Shown in pieces: positions 1-9,430 of a DNA stretch of 30,418 bases (position 1 is the stretch's first letter; each line of letters opens with the position of its first letter). Where the stretch lies: positions 1-30,418 of the forward strand of contig JAWKTM010000079.1 of the NCBI GenBank assembly GCA_041399085.1, written 5' to 3'. Both the position numbers and the translations under genes were made by a program. Below the pieces are notes generated by a model that did not search any database, had not been told where the DNA came from, and saw nothing but the letters and a program-made list of their open reading frames with translations. The DNA is from JAWKTM01 sp041399085 (GTDB lineage Bacteria; Planctomycetota; Planctomycetia; Pirellulales; Pirellulaceae).

Positions 1-410
1 TGACATCCGAAGATTTTGAAGAGCAACTGGCGGCGGCCAAAGTTTGGAGTCGGTATGAGGGAGTGTGTTGTACGCTGCTGCCTAACCCGCAATTTCAAGC
101 CGCTTTCGAGCGACCCGAGGTGGCGCTGGGCGTGGCGCGGTTAGAAGCTCACTACTTCCGCAACAATCGCTTTACCCCGGATGATTTGCTGCTTCAGCAA
201 GTCGATAAGATTCGCCACATACCGGCGATTATTGTGCAAGGACGGTATGACATCGTGTGCCCAATCGCGACAGCCGACGAGCTGCATCGTCGCTGGCCGG
301 AAGCCCACTATGTGATCGTGCCCGACGCCGGCCACTCCAGCCGCGAGCCCGGCATCTGCCGCGAATTGGTCGGCGCCATGAACCGGCTACGCGATGGATT
401 GCCGCTCTAA
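1..410 (+). CDS. pip: Proline iminopeptidase, C-terminal part (5' end outside window)
   Basis: This is the last 135 codons or so of an alpha/beta-hydrolase that removes N-terminal proline from peptides in the cytoplasm. The frame is open from base 3, upstream of an internal GTG at 63, so the gene clearly begins before the window. The segment AKVWSRYEG followed by LLPNP is typical of prolyl iminopeptidases (peptidase family S33). GRYDIVCP carries the expected catalytic Asp and DAGHSS the catalytic His; the nucleophile Ser would lie outside the window. The stop is TAA at 408-410. The next gene converges from the minus strand after about 125 bp. The family call is firm; the symbol rests on family resemblance only. 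Confidence 0.85.
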   Translation, partial: TSEDFEEQLAAAKVWSRYEGVCCTLLPNPQFQAAFERPEVALGVARLEAHYFRNNRFTPDDLLLQQVDKIRHIPAIIVQGRYDIVCPIATADELHRRWPEAHYVIVPDAGHSSREPGICRELVGAMNRLRDGLPL

Positions 411-536
411 CGCGCCGCCGACTATCGAACTTACGTCCGAGCGAAACTGTGCGAGCCGTCTGGCGACCCGAAACCGGAGGGCTCGCTCCCTACTGCTTTA
501 AGCACGTGGCACGTGGTTAAATCTGGATGGTCAGTT

Positions 537-3500
537 CTACGAGTTTTCGATCGCCGATCGCTCTCCCAATTCATGGACGAATAAGACAGTCGGAGCCAGC
601 TCGGCGCGGGCCAGTTCCACCAAGTGCTGGTGGTGCGTGAACAGGATCACTTGCGTGCGGTGTGAGAGTTCGCCGAGCACTCGCAATGCGGCGGTCGCTC
701 GCGCGTCGTCGAAGTTCACCAAAATGTCGTCGACCACGAAGGGAATCGGCGCGTGGTCCGCCAGCCATAACTCCAACGAAGCCAATCGGAGGGCCAAGTA
801 AAGCTGATCGCAGGTTCCTTCGCTCATACCACGATCGGAACCGGCGACGTCGATCACGTCGCCATTCGGGCGAACGCCTCGCAGGACCGGATCGCCCTTG
901 TCGTTGTAGTCGGCCTTTAGGCCCGCGAACGAACCACAAGTGAGTGCACCGAAGAGCTCACTCGCGCGTGCCAGCACGGGCCCTTGGTGTCGTTCACGAT
1001 ACCGTTCCATCGCGGCTCGCAACGCCACGCCAGCCAAACGCAACCGGGCGTACTCGTCGACATCCGCTCGCAATTTTCCCAACAGCAGTTCCTGTTGTTC
1101 TCGCGCCTCGGCCGCGCGCGAGGCGCCGTTCATGGTTTTCTCGCGTTCGGAATGCACGACGACGGACTCGTGACTTTGTTCGCGTTGCGCGTCGAGCTCT
1201 CGGATATCTGACTCCAACGCCGCGATCCTGGCCGGTAATTGATCCGCGTCGTAGTTCGCGGTCTCTTGTAGAAACTCATCCAGCGACGAACCTTTCGACA
1301 AGCCACGCAGGCGATCGTCGAAGTCGCGTAGCTCGCGTTCCAGCTCCTGTCGGCGCCGCGCGTCGCCTTCGATGCGCGGCAAATCATCGGCGTTCGCGGC
1401 TCCGGCTTCGCGGCACATCGTTTCGAGAAACGCCTGAAGCTCGATGCGTCGCTGATTTAGCTCGTCCAGCCGTTTGCGTTCGATCGTCTGTTGTTCGCGC
1501 AGGGCTACCAGCCGCGATTGCGCTTCCCGCGCCGCTCCCAATCGTTCGGACAGTTGACGCACGGTAGCCAACGCGTCCTCGACCGACGAAATCGCTTCGG
1601 CCTCGGCGACATCAACTTCCGCCGCCACATCACGCACGGCGTTCAAAAACCGCGCGGCGTCGGACTCGATATCTCGGATGCGATCTCGCAGTGAGCCGGC
1701 TTCGCGTCGCTTGTTCGCCAGATCATCCAATGATTCGAGCACCGCCGAGGCCTGCGCCGGCGTCGCTTCGCGCGGCAAACGCAGCGGGACGATGGCGACT
1801 TGCCATTGCTGGCGCCAGTCGTCCATCTGCTGTCGCGCTTGCGCGGCTTCGTCCGAGGCCGTGTCTAATTCGGTGCAAAGCCGTTTTTGATCGCGCTCCA
1901 GTTGTCTACGTTCTTGCGCGCCGTCGTCGAGCGAACGCAACACGATGTCGCCATGATTGATTAGCTGCTCCAACGACATCGGCTGGCAAGCGTTGGACGT
2001 CAACTCGGAGCCGGACGCGGCAGCGAGCTCGCTCAACACTGTCGCCAGCGCATGACGCTGAACTTCAATCTTCTCGCGCAACTGGGCGGCATCGTGTACG
2101 AGCCCGCGCAAGGCAGCCGCCTTGAGCAATAACGACTCGTGCCGTGCCAACCAGGTCCGCATTTCGCGTGGCGATTGCGGCTTGATCCCCAACGCTCCCC
2201 ACATCGTTTCCCACTCGGATTTCACGCGCGCCAGTTCCGCGTCGGATTCCGCCAGCCGCTGTCGGACTGCGTCTGCTTGCAAAGCACCCTGCTGTTCGTC
2301 CGTCAACAATTGGGCCAAGCGTTCGACTTGACGAGCCTCCCGTCGCAGACGATCGGCAACCTCATCCGCCTTGGCGACGGACGATTCGTAGCCCGCGGCC
2401 AGATCCGTACCGCCCGATGATTGCAGCAAATTGCGCTGTTCCGCGTCGATCGCCTCGCCGGCCAACCACGCTCGGCGAATCAATTGCCAGAGAGTCTCGC
2501 GCGTCTGACGCGCCGTCTCCAAATCGGTCTCCGTTGGAACGGCCTGGTGCTGCTGCAACTGCTCGATTTCCTGCCGAAGCTTTGTCTGCCGCGTCTCCAG
2601 CTCCGCTGCTTCTTCGCGGAGCTTTTCCAGGTTGCGGGTTGCTCGATCGAACTGTTCCTCAAAGCGGGCGACGGTTTCCAGCGACGGCGCGGCCAACGAC
2701 TCGAGCTCGTCGAGCGTCCCGTTCCAGAGCCCCAATCGTTTCAATTCCTTTTCCGCCGCCGCCTGGTTATTGACAAGTTCCCCTTGCTTCTGGACCAATT
2801 GTCCGTCGAGGTCACCGAACTTGCGCGCGGCGGCCAAAGCCTGCCGCAACCGCGTCCCGTCCAATTGCTCCGGCAGCTCAGTGAGACGCGATTCGACGTC
2901 CTTCAGCTTACGCTGCAAGCTAGTCTCGGATCTTCTTGCGGCATCCGCTTGAGCCCGCAAACCGTTCTCGGCAACCTTTAGCTCGTCGATCCTCGCTCGT
3001 TCGGTTTTCGATAGACGCCACGAATCCAGGTCGGCGGAATCAGGATCATGGCCCAAGTCACGGGCAATCTGGTTCGCTTCCTGTTCGAGCCGCTCCAAAT
3101 CGCGAAGCAACTTGGGGCGGTCATCTACGTATGCCTTGCTGTTGGTCGCCCGGTCACTGACGAGTTGATCCAACCGATCGGCCAGTCTCAGCAACTCGTC
3201 GGGCGCCGACACGGCCGCCAATTCGTGTTCGAGTCGGTCGAGTGTCGCTTGCAGTTCCCGACGCGTCGTCTCGTCGGCATTCAATTTCGACACGGCATCC
3301 AAACGGCGGTCGGTAAAGTCGTCAGGCAGCCGCGGCGCATCGGCCACTTCCCGAAACTCGGCCAAACAACCGGCGCGTCGCGCCGCCAGTGGCAGAGCTT
3401 CCTGGATTCGACGTAGCTTCGCCAGCTCCGACTGAGTTTCGTCCAACTGTCGCTTGACTTCGGCCAGCCGCTCGCGAGCTTCCGTCAGATCGGCCTCGTT

Positions 3501-4127
3501 CCGTTTCCATTCCGTCGTCGTAAGCTGACGTTCGCGAATCGCGGACTTCGCCTCCTTTAGCTCGGACAACGCTTTGTTGATTGTCGGCCTCTGCCCGGCA
3601 GGCTTAAACAACTCACCCGCTTCGGCGTCCAACGCTTGTTGCAGCAATTTGATCCGCGCATTGCCCGACGCGGCCGCGAATAACACCTCGGATAGATCGC
3701 CTTTGCCCAGGGCAATCGCCTCGCCGCCGGCGACTAGATTCGCGTAGCTGATTCCGAATCGCTGGACGAAGGCGTGCTCGTCGACACCGGCCAGCATCTC
3801 GGCCAAACGCCGCACGTCGGCTTCGGCCGTGTCGTCCGCGGCCCGCAAAGTTTTCGTTCGGCCCTTGCGGCGCACGCAAACCAGCGGTTGATTTTTTCCG
3901 TCCAACAGCTCGCCGCCAATACGCAGATTCGCATTCGCGTGGATAAAGTTGTCCTTGCATTGATTGGGGATGCCATACAAGAACTGTGTGAGCGCTCGCA
4001 ACGCGGAACTCTTGCCCGCTTCGTTCGGCCCGTAAACCAGATGTAGGCCATAGTCGCCTTGGTCCAGCGGCAACGACACATTGGTAAACGGCCCGAACGC
4101 CAGCAAATCCAATCGCAAAAATCTCAC
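537..4127 (-). CDS. yhaN: YhaN-like AAA ATPase (SbcC/Rad50-like) with long coiled coil
   Basis: This 1196-residue protein is a predicted SMC/Rad50-type ATPase that would pair with the nuclease encoded just upstream to process DNA ends. The N-terminus (FLRLDLLAFGPF) and the Walker A motif GPNEAGKSS at about residues 33-41 match YhaN/SbcC-like proteins. Residues of roughly 170-1050 are rich in Glu, Arg, Leu and Gln with heptad character, indicating a very long coiled coil. At the C-terminus, MSEGTCDQLYLALRLA (about 1101-1116) is the ABC signature, VVDDILVNFDD (about 1131-1141) is Walker B, and FTHHQH supplies the switch His. The start codon is GTG, with AGGAG eight bases upstream, and it overlaps the yhaO stop by 4 nt (GTGA), so translation is probably coupled. 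I saw no CxxC zinc-hook motif in the coiled coil, which sets it apart from classical SbcC. Confidence 0.9.
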   Translation of the reverse strand: MRFLRLDLLAFGPFTNVSLPLDQGDYGLHLVYGPNEAGKSSALRALTQFLYGIPNQCKDNFIHANANLRIGGELLDGKNQPLVCVRRKGRTKTLRAADDTAEADVRRLAEMLAGVDEHAFVQRFGISYANLVAGGEAIALGKGDLSEVLFAAASGNARIKLLQQALDAEAGELFKPAGQRPTINKALSELKEAKSAIRERQLTTTEWKRNEADLTEARERLAEVKRQLDETQSELAKLRRIQEALPLAARRAGCLAEFREVADAPRLPDDFTDRRLDAVSKLNADETTRRELQATLDRLEHELAAVSAPDELLRLADRLDQLVSDRATNSKAYVDDRPKLLRDLERLEQEANQIARDLGHDPDSADLDSWRLSKTERARIDELKVAENGLRAQADAARRSETSLQRKLKDVESRLTELPEQLDGTRLRQALAAARKFGDLDGQLVQKQGELVNNQAAAEKELKRLGLWNGTLDELESLAAPSLETVARFEEQFDRATRNLEKLREEAAELETRQTKLRQEIEQLQQHQAVPTETDLETARQTRETLWQLIRRAWLAGEAIDAEQRNLLQSSGGTDLAAGYESSVAKADEVADRLRREARQVERLAQLLTDEQQGALQADAVRQRLAESDAELARVKSEWETMWGALGIKPQSPREMRTWLARHESLLLKAAALRGLVHDAAQLREKIEVQRHALATVLSELAAASGSELTSNACQPMSLEQLINHGDIVLRSLDDGAQERRQLERDQKRLCTELDTASDEAAQARQQMDDWRQQWQVAIVPLRLPREATPAQASAVLESLDDLANKRREAGSLRDRIRDIESDAARFLNAVRDVAAEVDVAEAEAISSVEDALATVRQLSERLGAAREAQSRLVALREQQTIERKRLDELNQRRIELQAFLETMCREAGAANADDLPRIEGDARRRQELERELRDFDDRLRGLSKGSSLDEFLQETANYDADQLPARIAALESDIRELDAQREQSHESVVVHSEREKTMNGASRAAEAREQQELLLGKLRADVDEYARLRLAGVALRAAMERYRERHQGPVLARASELFGALTCGSFAGLKADYNDKGDPVLRGVRPNGDVIDVAGSDRGMSEGTCDQLYLALRLASLELWLADHAPIPFVVDDILVNFDDARATAALRVLGELSHRTQVILFTHHQHLVELARAELAPTVLFVHELGERSAIENS

Positions 4128-5407
4128 GACCCGCTCTCCTGATCCAACAACCGACCGAGCAACAACGGCTCGACCTCAGCCAATAAATCGCGAACATTCG
4201 CCGGGCGAGTCCAGTCGATCGCTTCCTGACCCATACGCAGTTCATCGGGCAGCTTTCGCATTAAATCGTCCAGCTCGCCAGCAAGTCCCAGCAATCGTTC
4301 GTCGTCCTGGCGAAGTTCGTCGAAGTACTTTGCGACTTCGGCGATCGGCCCATCCGCTTGCAGCATGTCGGCCAATGACACATCGGGCGAAGTGCGAAAC
4401 CGGACCTTCTCGATCCACACCCGCCCGCCGCTGGCCGACAACGCTTGCGCCTGCACTTCGCGACGCCAGTGAGCTGGTTGGCTGGCAAGCTGTTCGTGCA
4501 ATCGACAGCGACCACTCACCGTTACTCGCATCGCCAGCGGCATTCCACCGTGCCGCTGATCCAACCGCGCGAGCTGCTCGGCGAACCGATCCAGCAACGC
4601 CTCCCCGTCCTCGGCGTCCGTTGCGTCCAACTGGACGTGTTCCCATCGCATCACGTCCAGCGGCTCGAATCGCACATCGGCCTTACCGCCCGAATCCACG
4701 GTAACCAGGTGGCAACCTTTCGCGCCCGTCTCGCGAATATGTCGGCCTTGAAGATTGCCCGAGTAGTAGGCGTTGGCGCCGCGGCACGCGTCGGTACGCT
4801 GATGAATATGTCCGAGCGCCCAGTAGTCATATTGCTTGGATTCCAAGTCCGCCAAGCGACACGGTGCGTAGCGAGCGTGTTGATCCTCGGACTCGGAATC
4901 GAGCGACGTATGCAGCAGCCCCAAGTTGAACAGTCCGGGAGTCGCCGCCGGATACTGCTCGGTGACATTGTCCGTCAGTTTCGGTTGGTCGAAACCACGT
5001 CCATGAATCGCCACGCCGAACTCATCCAATCGCACGGTTTCGACTTTGCGATGCGACAACATCATGTTCGAACCGTTCGGGTTCTTCGGCAGCCGCAAGG
5101 ATTTGGTCATGGCGCTTTCGGCGTCATGATTGCCGCTAATCACAAATAGCGGAATGCCTGCCTCGCGCAGCCGGGCGGCCTGTCCGACAAAAAACAGCCC
5201 CGTGTTGTGATCCTTCCAATCCCCGTCATACAAGTCGCCCGCAATCACAACGAACGCCACTTCGCGGTCGATCGCCAACTCGACCAACCGCCCCAACGCG
5301 CGGCGGGAAGCGCCCCGAATCTCTTCGACCGGAGCTCCTTCATACTGTTCGAGCCCAATGAGCGGACTATCCAAATGCACGTCGGCGGCGTGGATGAATT
5401 GGAACAT
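4124..5407 (-). CDS. yhaO: YhaO-like DNA repair exonuclease (SbcD/Mre11-type metallophosphoesterase)
   Basis: This predicted 427-residue calcineurin-like metallophosphoesterase is of the Mre11/SbcD kind and should be the nuclease partner of the adjacent YhaN-like ATPase. Metal-binding motifs appear in order: FIHAADVHLDSPL near the N-terminus (D-x-H), VIAGDLYDGD (GD), ISGNHDAES (GNHD) and ALGHIHQR (GHxH). The C-terminal third is less conserved and probably binds the ATPase. The frame is open 18 codons further upstream, to an ATG at 5461, but family members start with M-F-x-F-I-H-A-A-D, so the ATG at 5407 is preferred; no strong Shine-Dalgarno sequence decides it. The stop overlaps the start of yhaN. 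Together the two genes form a compact operon, yhaO first. Confidence 0.9.
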   Translation of the reverse strand: MFQFIHAADVHLDSPLIGLEQYEGAPVEEIRGASRRALGRLVELAIDREVAFVVIAGDLYDGDWKDHNTGLFFVGQAARLREAGIPLFVISGNHDAESAMTKSLRLPKNPNGSNMMLSHRKVETVRLDEFGVAIHGRGFDQPKLTDNVTEQYPAATPGLFNLGLLHTSLDSESEDQHARYAPCRLADLESKQYDYWALGHIHQRTDACRGANAYYSGNLQGRHIRETGAKGCHLVTVDSGGKADVRFEPLDVMRWEHVQLDATDAEDGEALLDRFAEQLARLDQRHGGMPLAMRVTVSGRCRLHEQLASQPAHWRREVQAQALSASGGRVWIEKVRFRTSPDVSLADMLQADGPIAEVAKYFDELRQDDERLLGLAGELDDLMRKLPDELRMGQEAIDWTRPANVRDLLAEVEPLLLGRLLDQESGS

Positions 5408-5638
5408 AGTCTCGATCCCGGTGAGAGTAATTTGTTCAACGACGAGCCGAAGGCGTCTCATTAAACAGCGCGTGGCGCTCGAATGCCATTAGCTACTCGG
5501 AGTCACGTTGCACAGTGGATGATACTGTACACAATGCCATCGCCTCGGAAAACCGGACTTGGCAAAGTTCGGCCCGAGAATTGTCTTTCGGCCCTTGAGT
5601 CTTTGGGCCTGAGCCAAGGAGTTCGGCACGGGAGACGG

Positions 5639-5738
5639 CTCGGCAGGAGCCTCGATCTCCCAAGACGGCGGGAGCCTTTGTCGCCCAGACTCGGCAGGAG
5701 CCTCGTTCTCCCTGGCTCGGCAGGAGACCCGGTCTCCC
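5639..5738. repeat. Four imperfect 23-bp tandem repeats with hairpin potential
   Basis: Four 23-bp units begin at 5639, 5664, 5690 and 5716, a period of 25-26 bp. The consensus opens with CTCGGCAGGAGCCTCG and ends in CTCCC. Unit 2 is the most diverged (starts GACGGCGGGAGCC). Each unit has a GGAG arm facing a CTCC arm; in unit 4 this is near perfect (GGAGACC, one base, GGTCTCC). They lie in the roughly 350-bp gap between the MBOAT gene stop and the yhaO start, the rest of which holds nothing I recognise. Both flanking genes are on the minus strand, so the hairpins could act in the yhaO leader or downstream of the MBOAT gene. There is no T-tract, so this is not a canonical terminator. Confidence 0.75.
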
Positions 5739-5759
5739 GGAATCGTTCTTCCGGGTTCG

Positions 5760-7175
5760 TCAGAACTGAAAGTAGATGAACGGTTGATAAGCTTGGGGCC
5801 AATGCAGCAACGTCAATAGCAGCATGGTGAATAGCGCGGCGGGAGTCAGTCGACTGGAAAGCGGCAATTCCAACGGCAATCGCAAGGATTCCGTCCATCG
5901 CGATACAATCAAGCCGTGATGAACCATGAAGCCAGCGACTACGAGCAGGGCGAAAGGCGAGACGTGATGAAAGCCCGGCCGGGCCGCCAGCAATTGCCGA
6001 AAGATCAACGCCGCTTCGTGCCACGACGCCGCTCGGAACAACACCCAACCGCCGGTCACAATCAACATGGTTGTCGCCCACGACGCGAGTCGATACCAAA
6101 CGGGTGAGGCGGCTTGCTCGATTGGCTCGCCGCGCCCACGCCATCGGCGATGCAACGACAACGCGCCGCCGTGCAATAGTCCCCAGACAGCGAAGTTCCA
6201 CGACGCTCCGTGCCACAAGCCGCCCAATAACATGGTGAGTATTAAGTTCACATAGGTGCGAACTCGACCAAGCCGGTTGCCGCCTAGCGGAATATAAAGA
6301 TAATCACGCAGCCAACTCGACAAGGATATATGCCATCGTCGCCAAAACTCGGTGATGCTCACACTCAAATAGGGCAGTCGAAAATTCTCGGAGAAGTGAA
6401 ACCCTATCATTCGTGCCGTGCCGATTGCCATGTCGGAATAGCCCGAAAAGTCGCAGTAGATTTGAATCGTATATGCCATCACGGCCAACCATGTTGACGG
6501 CGCGTCGAACAAGCCGGCGTTGTCAAAGTGAAAATCCACATAGGATGCTAGGTTGTCGGCGATGAATACTTTCTTAAACAACCCAATCGTGAATTGACGA
6601 AATCCGGCCAGCATATCGGCCGAGGACAACTGGCGAGGCCGCTGGATCTGCGGCAGTAATTCACTGGCTCGCACGATGGGCCCGGCGACCAATTGGGGGA
6701 AGAAGGAAACGAACAGCGCAAAGTCGACAAAGCTGCGACAGGCCGGCAACTGACGACGGTACACATCCACCGTGTACGACATCGTTTGAAACGTATAAAA
6801 AGAAATCCCCACCGGCAGCACGATCGACAGATGTTGGAGGTTCAGCCCGAACGGTTCGAGCGCCACGCGCAAGTTGTCGATGAAGAAGTTGCAGTACTTA
6901 AAGACGCCCAGCAGCCCCAGATTCGTGACCATACTGGCGGCCAACCAGCATTTTCTAGCGGTCGCCGCCTCACATCGTTCCAACCGCAAACCGATCGCGT
7001 AATCGACCACCGTCGATAACAGGATCAACCCGAGAAATCGCCAATCCCAGTAGGCGTAGAAATAGTAGCTAATCGCCAGCAGGCAAAGATTCTGCCACCG
7101 CACACGCCGCACCGCGATTAGGAGCACCAGCGTCGCAACAAGCAACAAAACGAATTCGCGGCTAGCGAACGACAT
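5760..7175 (-). CDS. MBOAT-family membrane O-acyltransferase (AlgI-like)
   Basis: This 471-residue polytopic membrane protein belongs to the MBOAT family, which moves acyl groups (usually acetyl) across the membrane to extracellular polysaccharides or other acceptors. The N-terminus is strongly hydrophobic, followed by LAISYYFYAYWDWRF, a hallmark of AlgI/DltB-like proteins. The segments GISFYTFQTMSYTVDVYR and FFPQLVAGPIVRA are typical of AlgI, as are IQIYCDFSGYSDMAIG and EFWRRWHISLSSWLRDYLY. The catalytic His lies in GGLWHGASWNF. AGGAAAG stands eight bases before the ATG and lies inside the preceding gene, which it overlaps by 14 nt; coupled translation with the SGNH-like protein is likely. 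The acceptor is unknown, since no polymer biosynthesis genes are nearby, so naming it algI would over-reach. Confidence 0.93.
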   Translation of the reverse strand: MSFASREFVLLLVATLVLLIAVRRVRWQNLCLLAISYYFYAYWDWRFLGLILLSTVVDYAIGLRLERCEAATARKCWLAASMVTNLGLLGVFKYCNFFIDNLRVALEPFGLNLQHLSIVLPVGISFYTFQTMSYTVDVYRRQLPACRSFVDFALFVSFFPQLVAGPIVRASELLPQIQRPRQLSSADMLAGFRQFTIGLFKKVFIADNLASYVDFHFDNAGLFDAPSTWLAVMAYTIQIYCDFSGYSDMAIGTARMIGFHFSENFRLPYLSVSITEFWRRWHISLSSWLRDYLYIPLGGNRLGRVRTYVNLILTMLLGGLWHGASWNFAVWGLLHGGALSLHRRWRGRGEPIEQAASPVWYRLASWATTMLIVTGGWVLFRAASWHEAALIFRQLLAARPGFHHVSPFALLVVAGFMVHHGLIVSRWTESLRLPLELPLSSRLTPAALFTMLLLTLLHWPQAYQPFIYFQF

Positions 7176-8343
7176 CGGCGCTTTCCTGGCATGCCTTCCA
7201 GATTTGATCGGCTACCAGCCGATGTCCGACCTCGTTCAAATGCCCTTCGCCCGGAAAGGTGTTGGGAAAACCGCGCGGCAATTCGCGATGCGTCCGGCAA
7301 TGTTCGTCGAACACGGGTTGCATGTCGACGAACCGAATCTCAAGCTCTTCACACATTTGCCGCAGTCGTTCAAGTTGTCCCGGAAATCGTCGGTCTTCGA
7401 ATTCGATTTTGCCATGGACGAGTCGCGGCGACTCCGGCACCCATACCAAAATCAAAGGAGCACTTAGCGACTTGGTCATCTGACTTAAGAGCCATCGACG
7501 ATGCGCCCAATCGGCCGGCGGAAAAGCTCGTTCGCCATCTACGGCCGACGGCGCTACGGGCCCAGGACGAAAGCGCAGGGCATTGCCAAACTGCCCGGAA
7601 TTCGCTTGCACCATGAGATAATACAGGCCACCCGCTTCGACATTCGCCAGTCGCGCTCGCCAAGGCCAATCGCGCTGTGTCTGGCTCTGACGCCACTGCT
7701 CGGGTGAGAGATAGAACAACGTCTCCGAATTCGAGTCCAAGTCCGAGATATCGTGAAGCAGCACAATGTGGGCTCGAACGTTCCCCAACCGCGGCGAAAA
7801 TCGCTGCATCAAAATCAACCAATCCAGTCCGTGAGTCGCTCCGAAGCCAAGTCCAACCGCTTCCTGAAACGGCGAATCGTTGCCCGACGATTTGGCTCGC
7901 CGTGTTAACAGATTCTGCATTTTGGCCGCATCGTCAACCTGCAGCGCCTCCACGAGGCTATCGCCCCAAATCACGATTTTCGCTGACTCCGGCTGTGGAT
8001 CATCAACTCGACCAGAAAAACCGAGCGGCGAAAACCGCGTCTCGCCCGTTCCTTCCAATCGTTCACGAAACTCGAATTGCGGATGGTACTGAAAGACCCC
8101 GGCGTGTTCCTTCCATTCGAAAACTGGCACGCTCGACTTCGAAAACACTCCAATCACGCCAACGGCAACCAGCGCAACCGGCAATCCGACCCACCACCAG
8201 ACGTGCGAAACAACGGTTGGCCGCACGCAGTCTCCGCTAGCCGCTTGAGACTCCGCCAAGCCGCCTTCAAACGTCCCTTTCTCCCCATGCGAGCGCCGAC
8301 AAGTATCGTGTTGTTGACGTGTTTCCAGATGAAATGTCGGCAT
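7162..8343 (-). CDS. Membrane-anchored SGNH/GDSL-hydrolase-like protein, partner of the MBOAT acyltransferase
   Basis: This is a predicted periplasm-facing SGNH-fold protein that would complete O-acylation with the MBOAT protein, as AlgJ/AlgX-type proteins do. From the ATG at 8343 it has 393 residues: a cytosolic N-terminus, one transmembrane helix at about residues 49-67 (WWWVGLPVALVAVGVIGVF), then the nucleophile block IVIWGDSLVEAL (GDS at 127-129) and a C-terminal GEGHLNEVGH (His 368 and 374) at the expected place for the catalytic His. The start is uncertain. The frame stays open to 8856, but the upstream part looks non-coding. No ribosome site precedes 8343, whereas an in-frame TTG at 8259 follows GAAGG and would leave a short N-terminus before the helix. 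It overlaps the MBOAT gene by 14 nt. Confidence 0.75.
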   Translation of the reverse strand: MPTFHLETRQQHDTCRRSHGEKGTFEGGLAESQAASGDCVRPTVVSHVWWWVGLPVALVAVGVIGVFSKSSVPVFEWKEHAGVFQYHPQFEFRERLEGTGETRFSPLGFSGRVDDPQPESAKIVIWGDSLVEALQVDDAAKMQNLLTRRAKSSGNDSPFQEAVGLGFGATHGLDWLILMQRFSPRLGNVRAHIVLLHDISDLDSNSETLFYLSPEQWRQSQTQRDWPWRARLANVEAGGLYYLMVQANSGQFGNALRFRPGPVAPSAVDGERAFPPADWAHRRWLLSQMTKSLSAPLILVWVPESPRLVHGKIEFEDRRFPGQLERLRQMCEELEIRFVDMQPVFDEHCRTHRELPRGFPNTFPGEGHLNEVGHRLVADQIWKACQESADVVR

Positions 8344-9430
8344 GCGATCAAGAACTGGAACAGAGAGCCGGTAAAATTGCGGCGCCGAGCTTTTCCCCGC
8401 CCAAATCTGAAAAGCGACACACGAAACACTGAAGATTTCATAATCGACGGTACCGACCAAACCGCGTCGTCGCAACCACCCCGTAGAGGCGATAATTCGC
8501 GGAATACCGAAGCCGGCTGCGGTGATTCGCGTTGATCTCCTTCTGCCCGTGGAATCGGCCGCGTTGGCGACCGTCGCCGACTGGGCAGCGTCCAACTTTC
8601 CCCAGATTCTGGACGTGCGGTAAATCCCACCGCGTGTCAGAGAGCCGCGATTGCATCCGGATCGCACATCCTTACGCGGCGCGAATATGAAGATTCCCGC
8701 AGATTTCCAACAATCGCCTATCGCGAATGCCTGCCAGCTACGAACGCGGCTTGGAGCGAGCAAAAGGGAACCTAGCGATCGGCAAAAAGTCGCGAGACAA
8801 GACTGACCATCTTGGATGTCGCACCGCAAATTTCGCCGAGCGGAAAGAGATGGCATCGACGCTGGAATCCGAGCAGGTTACTCCCAAACCAGCAGGTGAC
8901 AAATAACTTGACGAAACGAGAACCAATTGTATTTACCAATATAGTCGAGACATGCCGCCAGCCTGTCCCGCCCTTATATGAGTTTGTGCTTTGTAGTTGA
9001 AAAATCGTTGTCCCGTCGTTGTGAAGTTATATCAGGGATAACGCAGGTCGCGTTGTTGCACGACGCCGAACTCGGAAAGACCAGTCGTAGGCTGAAAGGA
9101 ATAACCGGCATCTCGCAAAACAATTCTTTGGCATTAACAAGTTGTGGATTGTGAGCAGACCGAATAAACCAGAACCGTTTGTGGCGGAGCACATTCTGTC
9201 TGGATGCCAACTTGGACTACTCGGGTTGTGAGGGAATGAACCGGAACTTTCTTCGAGGCAAAGTGTTCTATTAGCCAAGGCTTGGACTTTGGCAGCGAAC
9301 AACACGCCGCCTCTATCGTGAACGAGTGCCGTTGATAAAGCCTCGAAGCTCGATTCGGCATCCAACTCCGCCGTCGATATTGTCATTAAACTTTCGAAAG
9401 CCAAACAACTGGTATAGTAGCAGGGTAGGG
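8344..9430. other. About 1.1 kb without a convincing gene, between divergent operons
   Basis: Open frames exist on both strands here (for example minus 8344-8856, an extension of the SGNH frame, and minus 9027-9455), but none has a family resemblance, a good ribosome site or plausible composition. The stretch from about 8880 to 9430 is visibly richer in A+T than the flanking genes. It separates the minus-strand acylation pair from the plus-strand lipoprotein/DUF1559 pair, so it must hold both promoters. A TTGACG at 8908-8913 followed 16 bases later by TATTTA is a possible sigma-70-like promoter on the plus strand, but it lies 500 bp from the next gene and is not called. Confidence 0.5.

Noticed and set aside
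503..515. Two CACGTG palindromes seven bases apart
   Set aside because: They lie between two convergent gene ends, where an operator is not expected, and may be chance.
5503..5560. Possible LexA-like operator before yhaO (ACTGTACAC)
   Set aside because: Only a half-site with a short palindrome TGTACA; no complete known LexA box.
5639..5738. Repeat cluster as a CRISPR array
   Set aside because: Units are separated by only 2-3 bp, there are no spacers and no cas genes.
8344..8856. N-terminal extension of the SGNH protein by 171 codons
   Set aside because: It would place the membrane helix deep in the protein and the added sequence looks non-coding.
9405..9430. Extended -10-like TGGTATAGT before the small lipoprotein gene
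   Set aside because: A start of transcription here would leave almost no leader before the ATG, and no -35 lies at the right distance.
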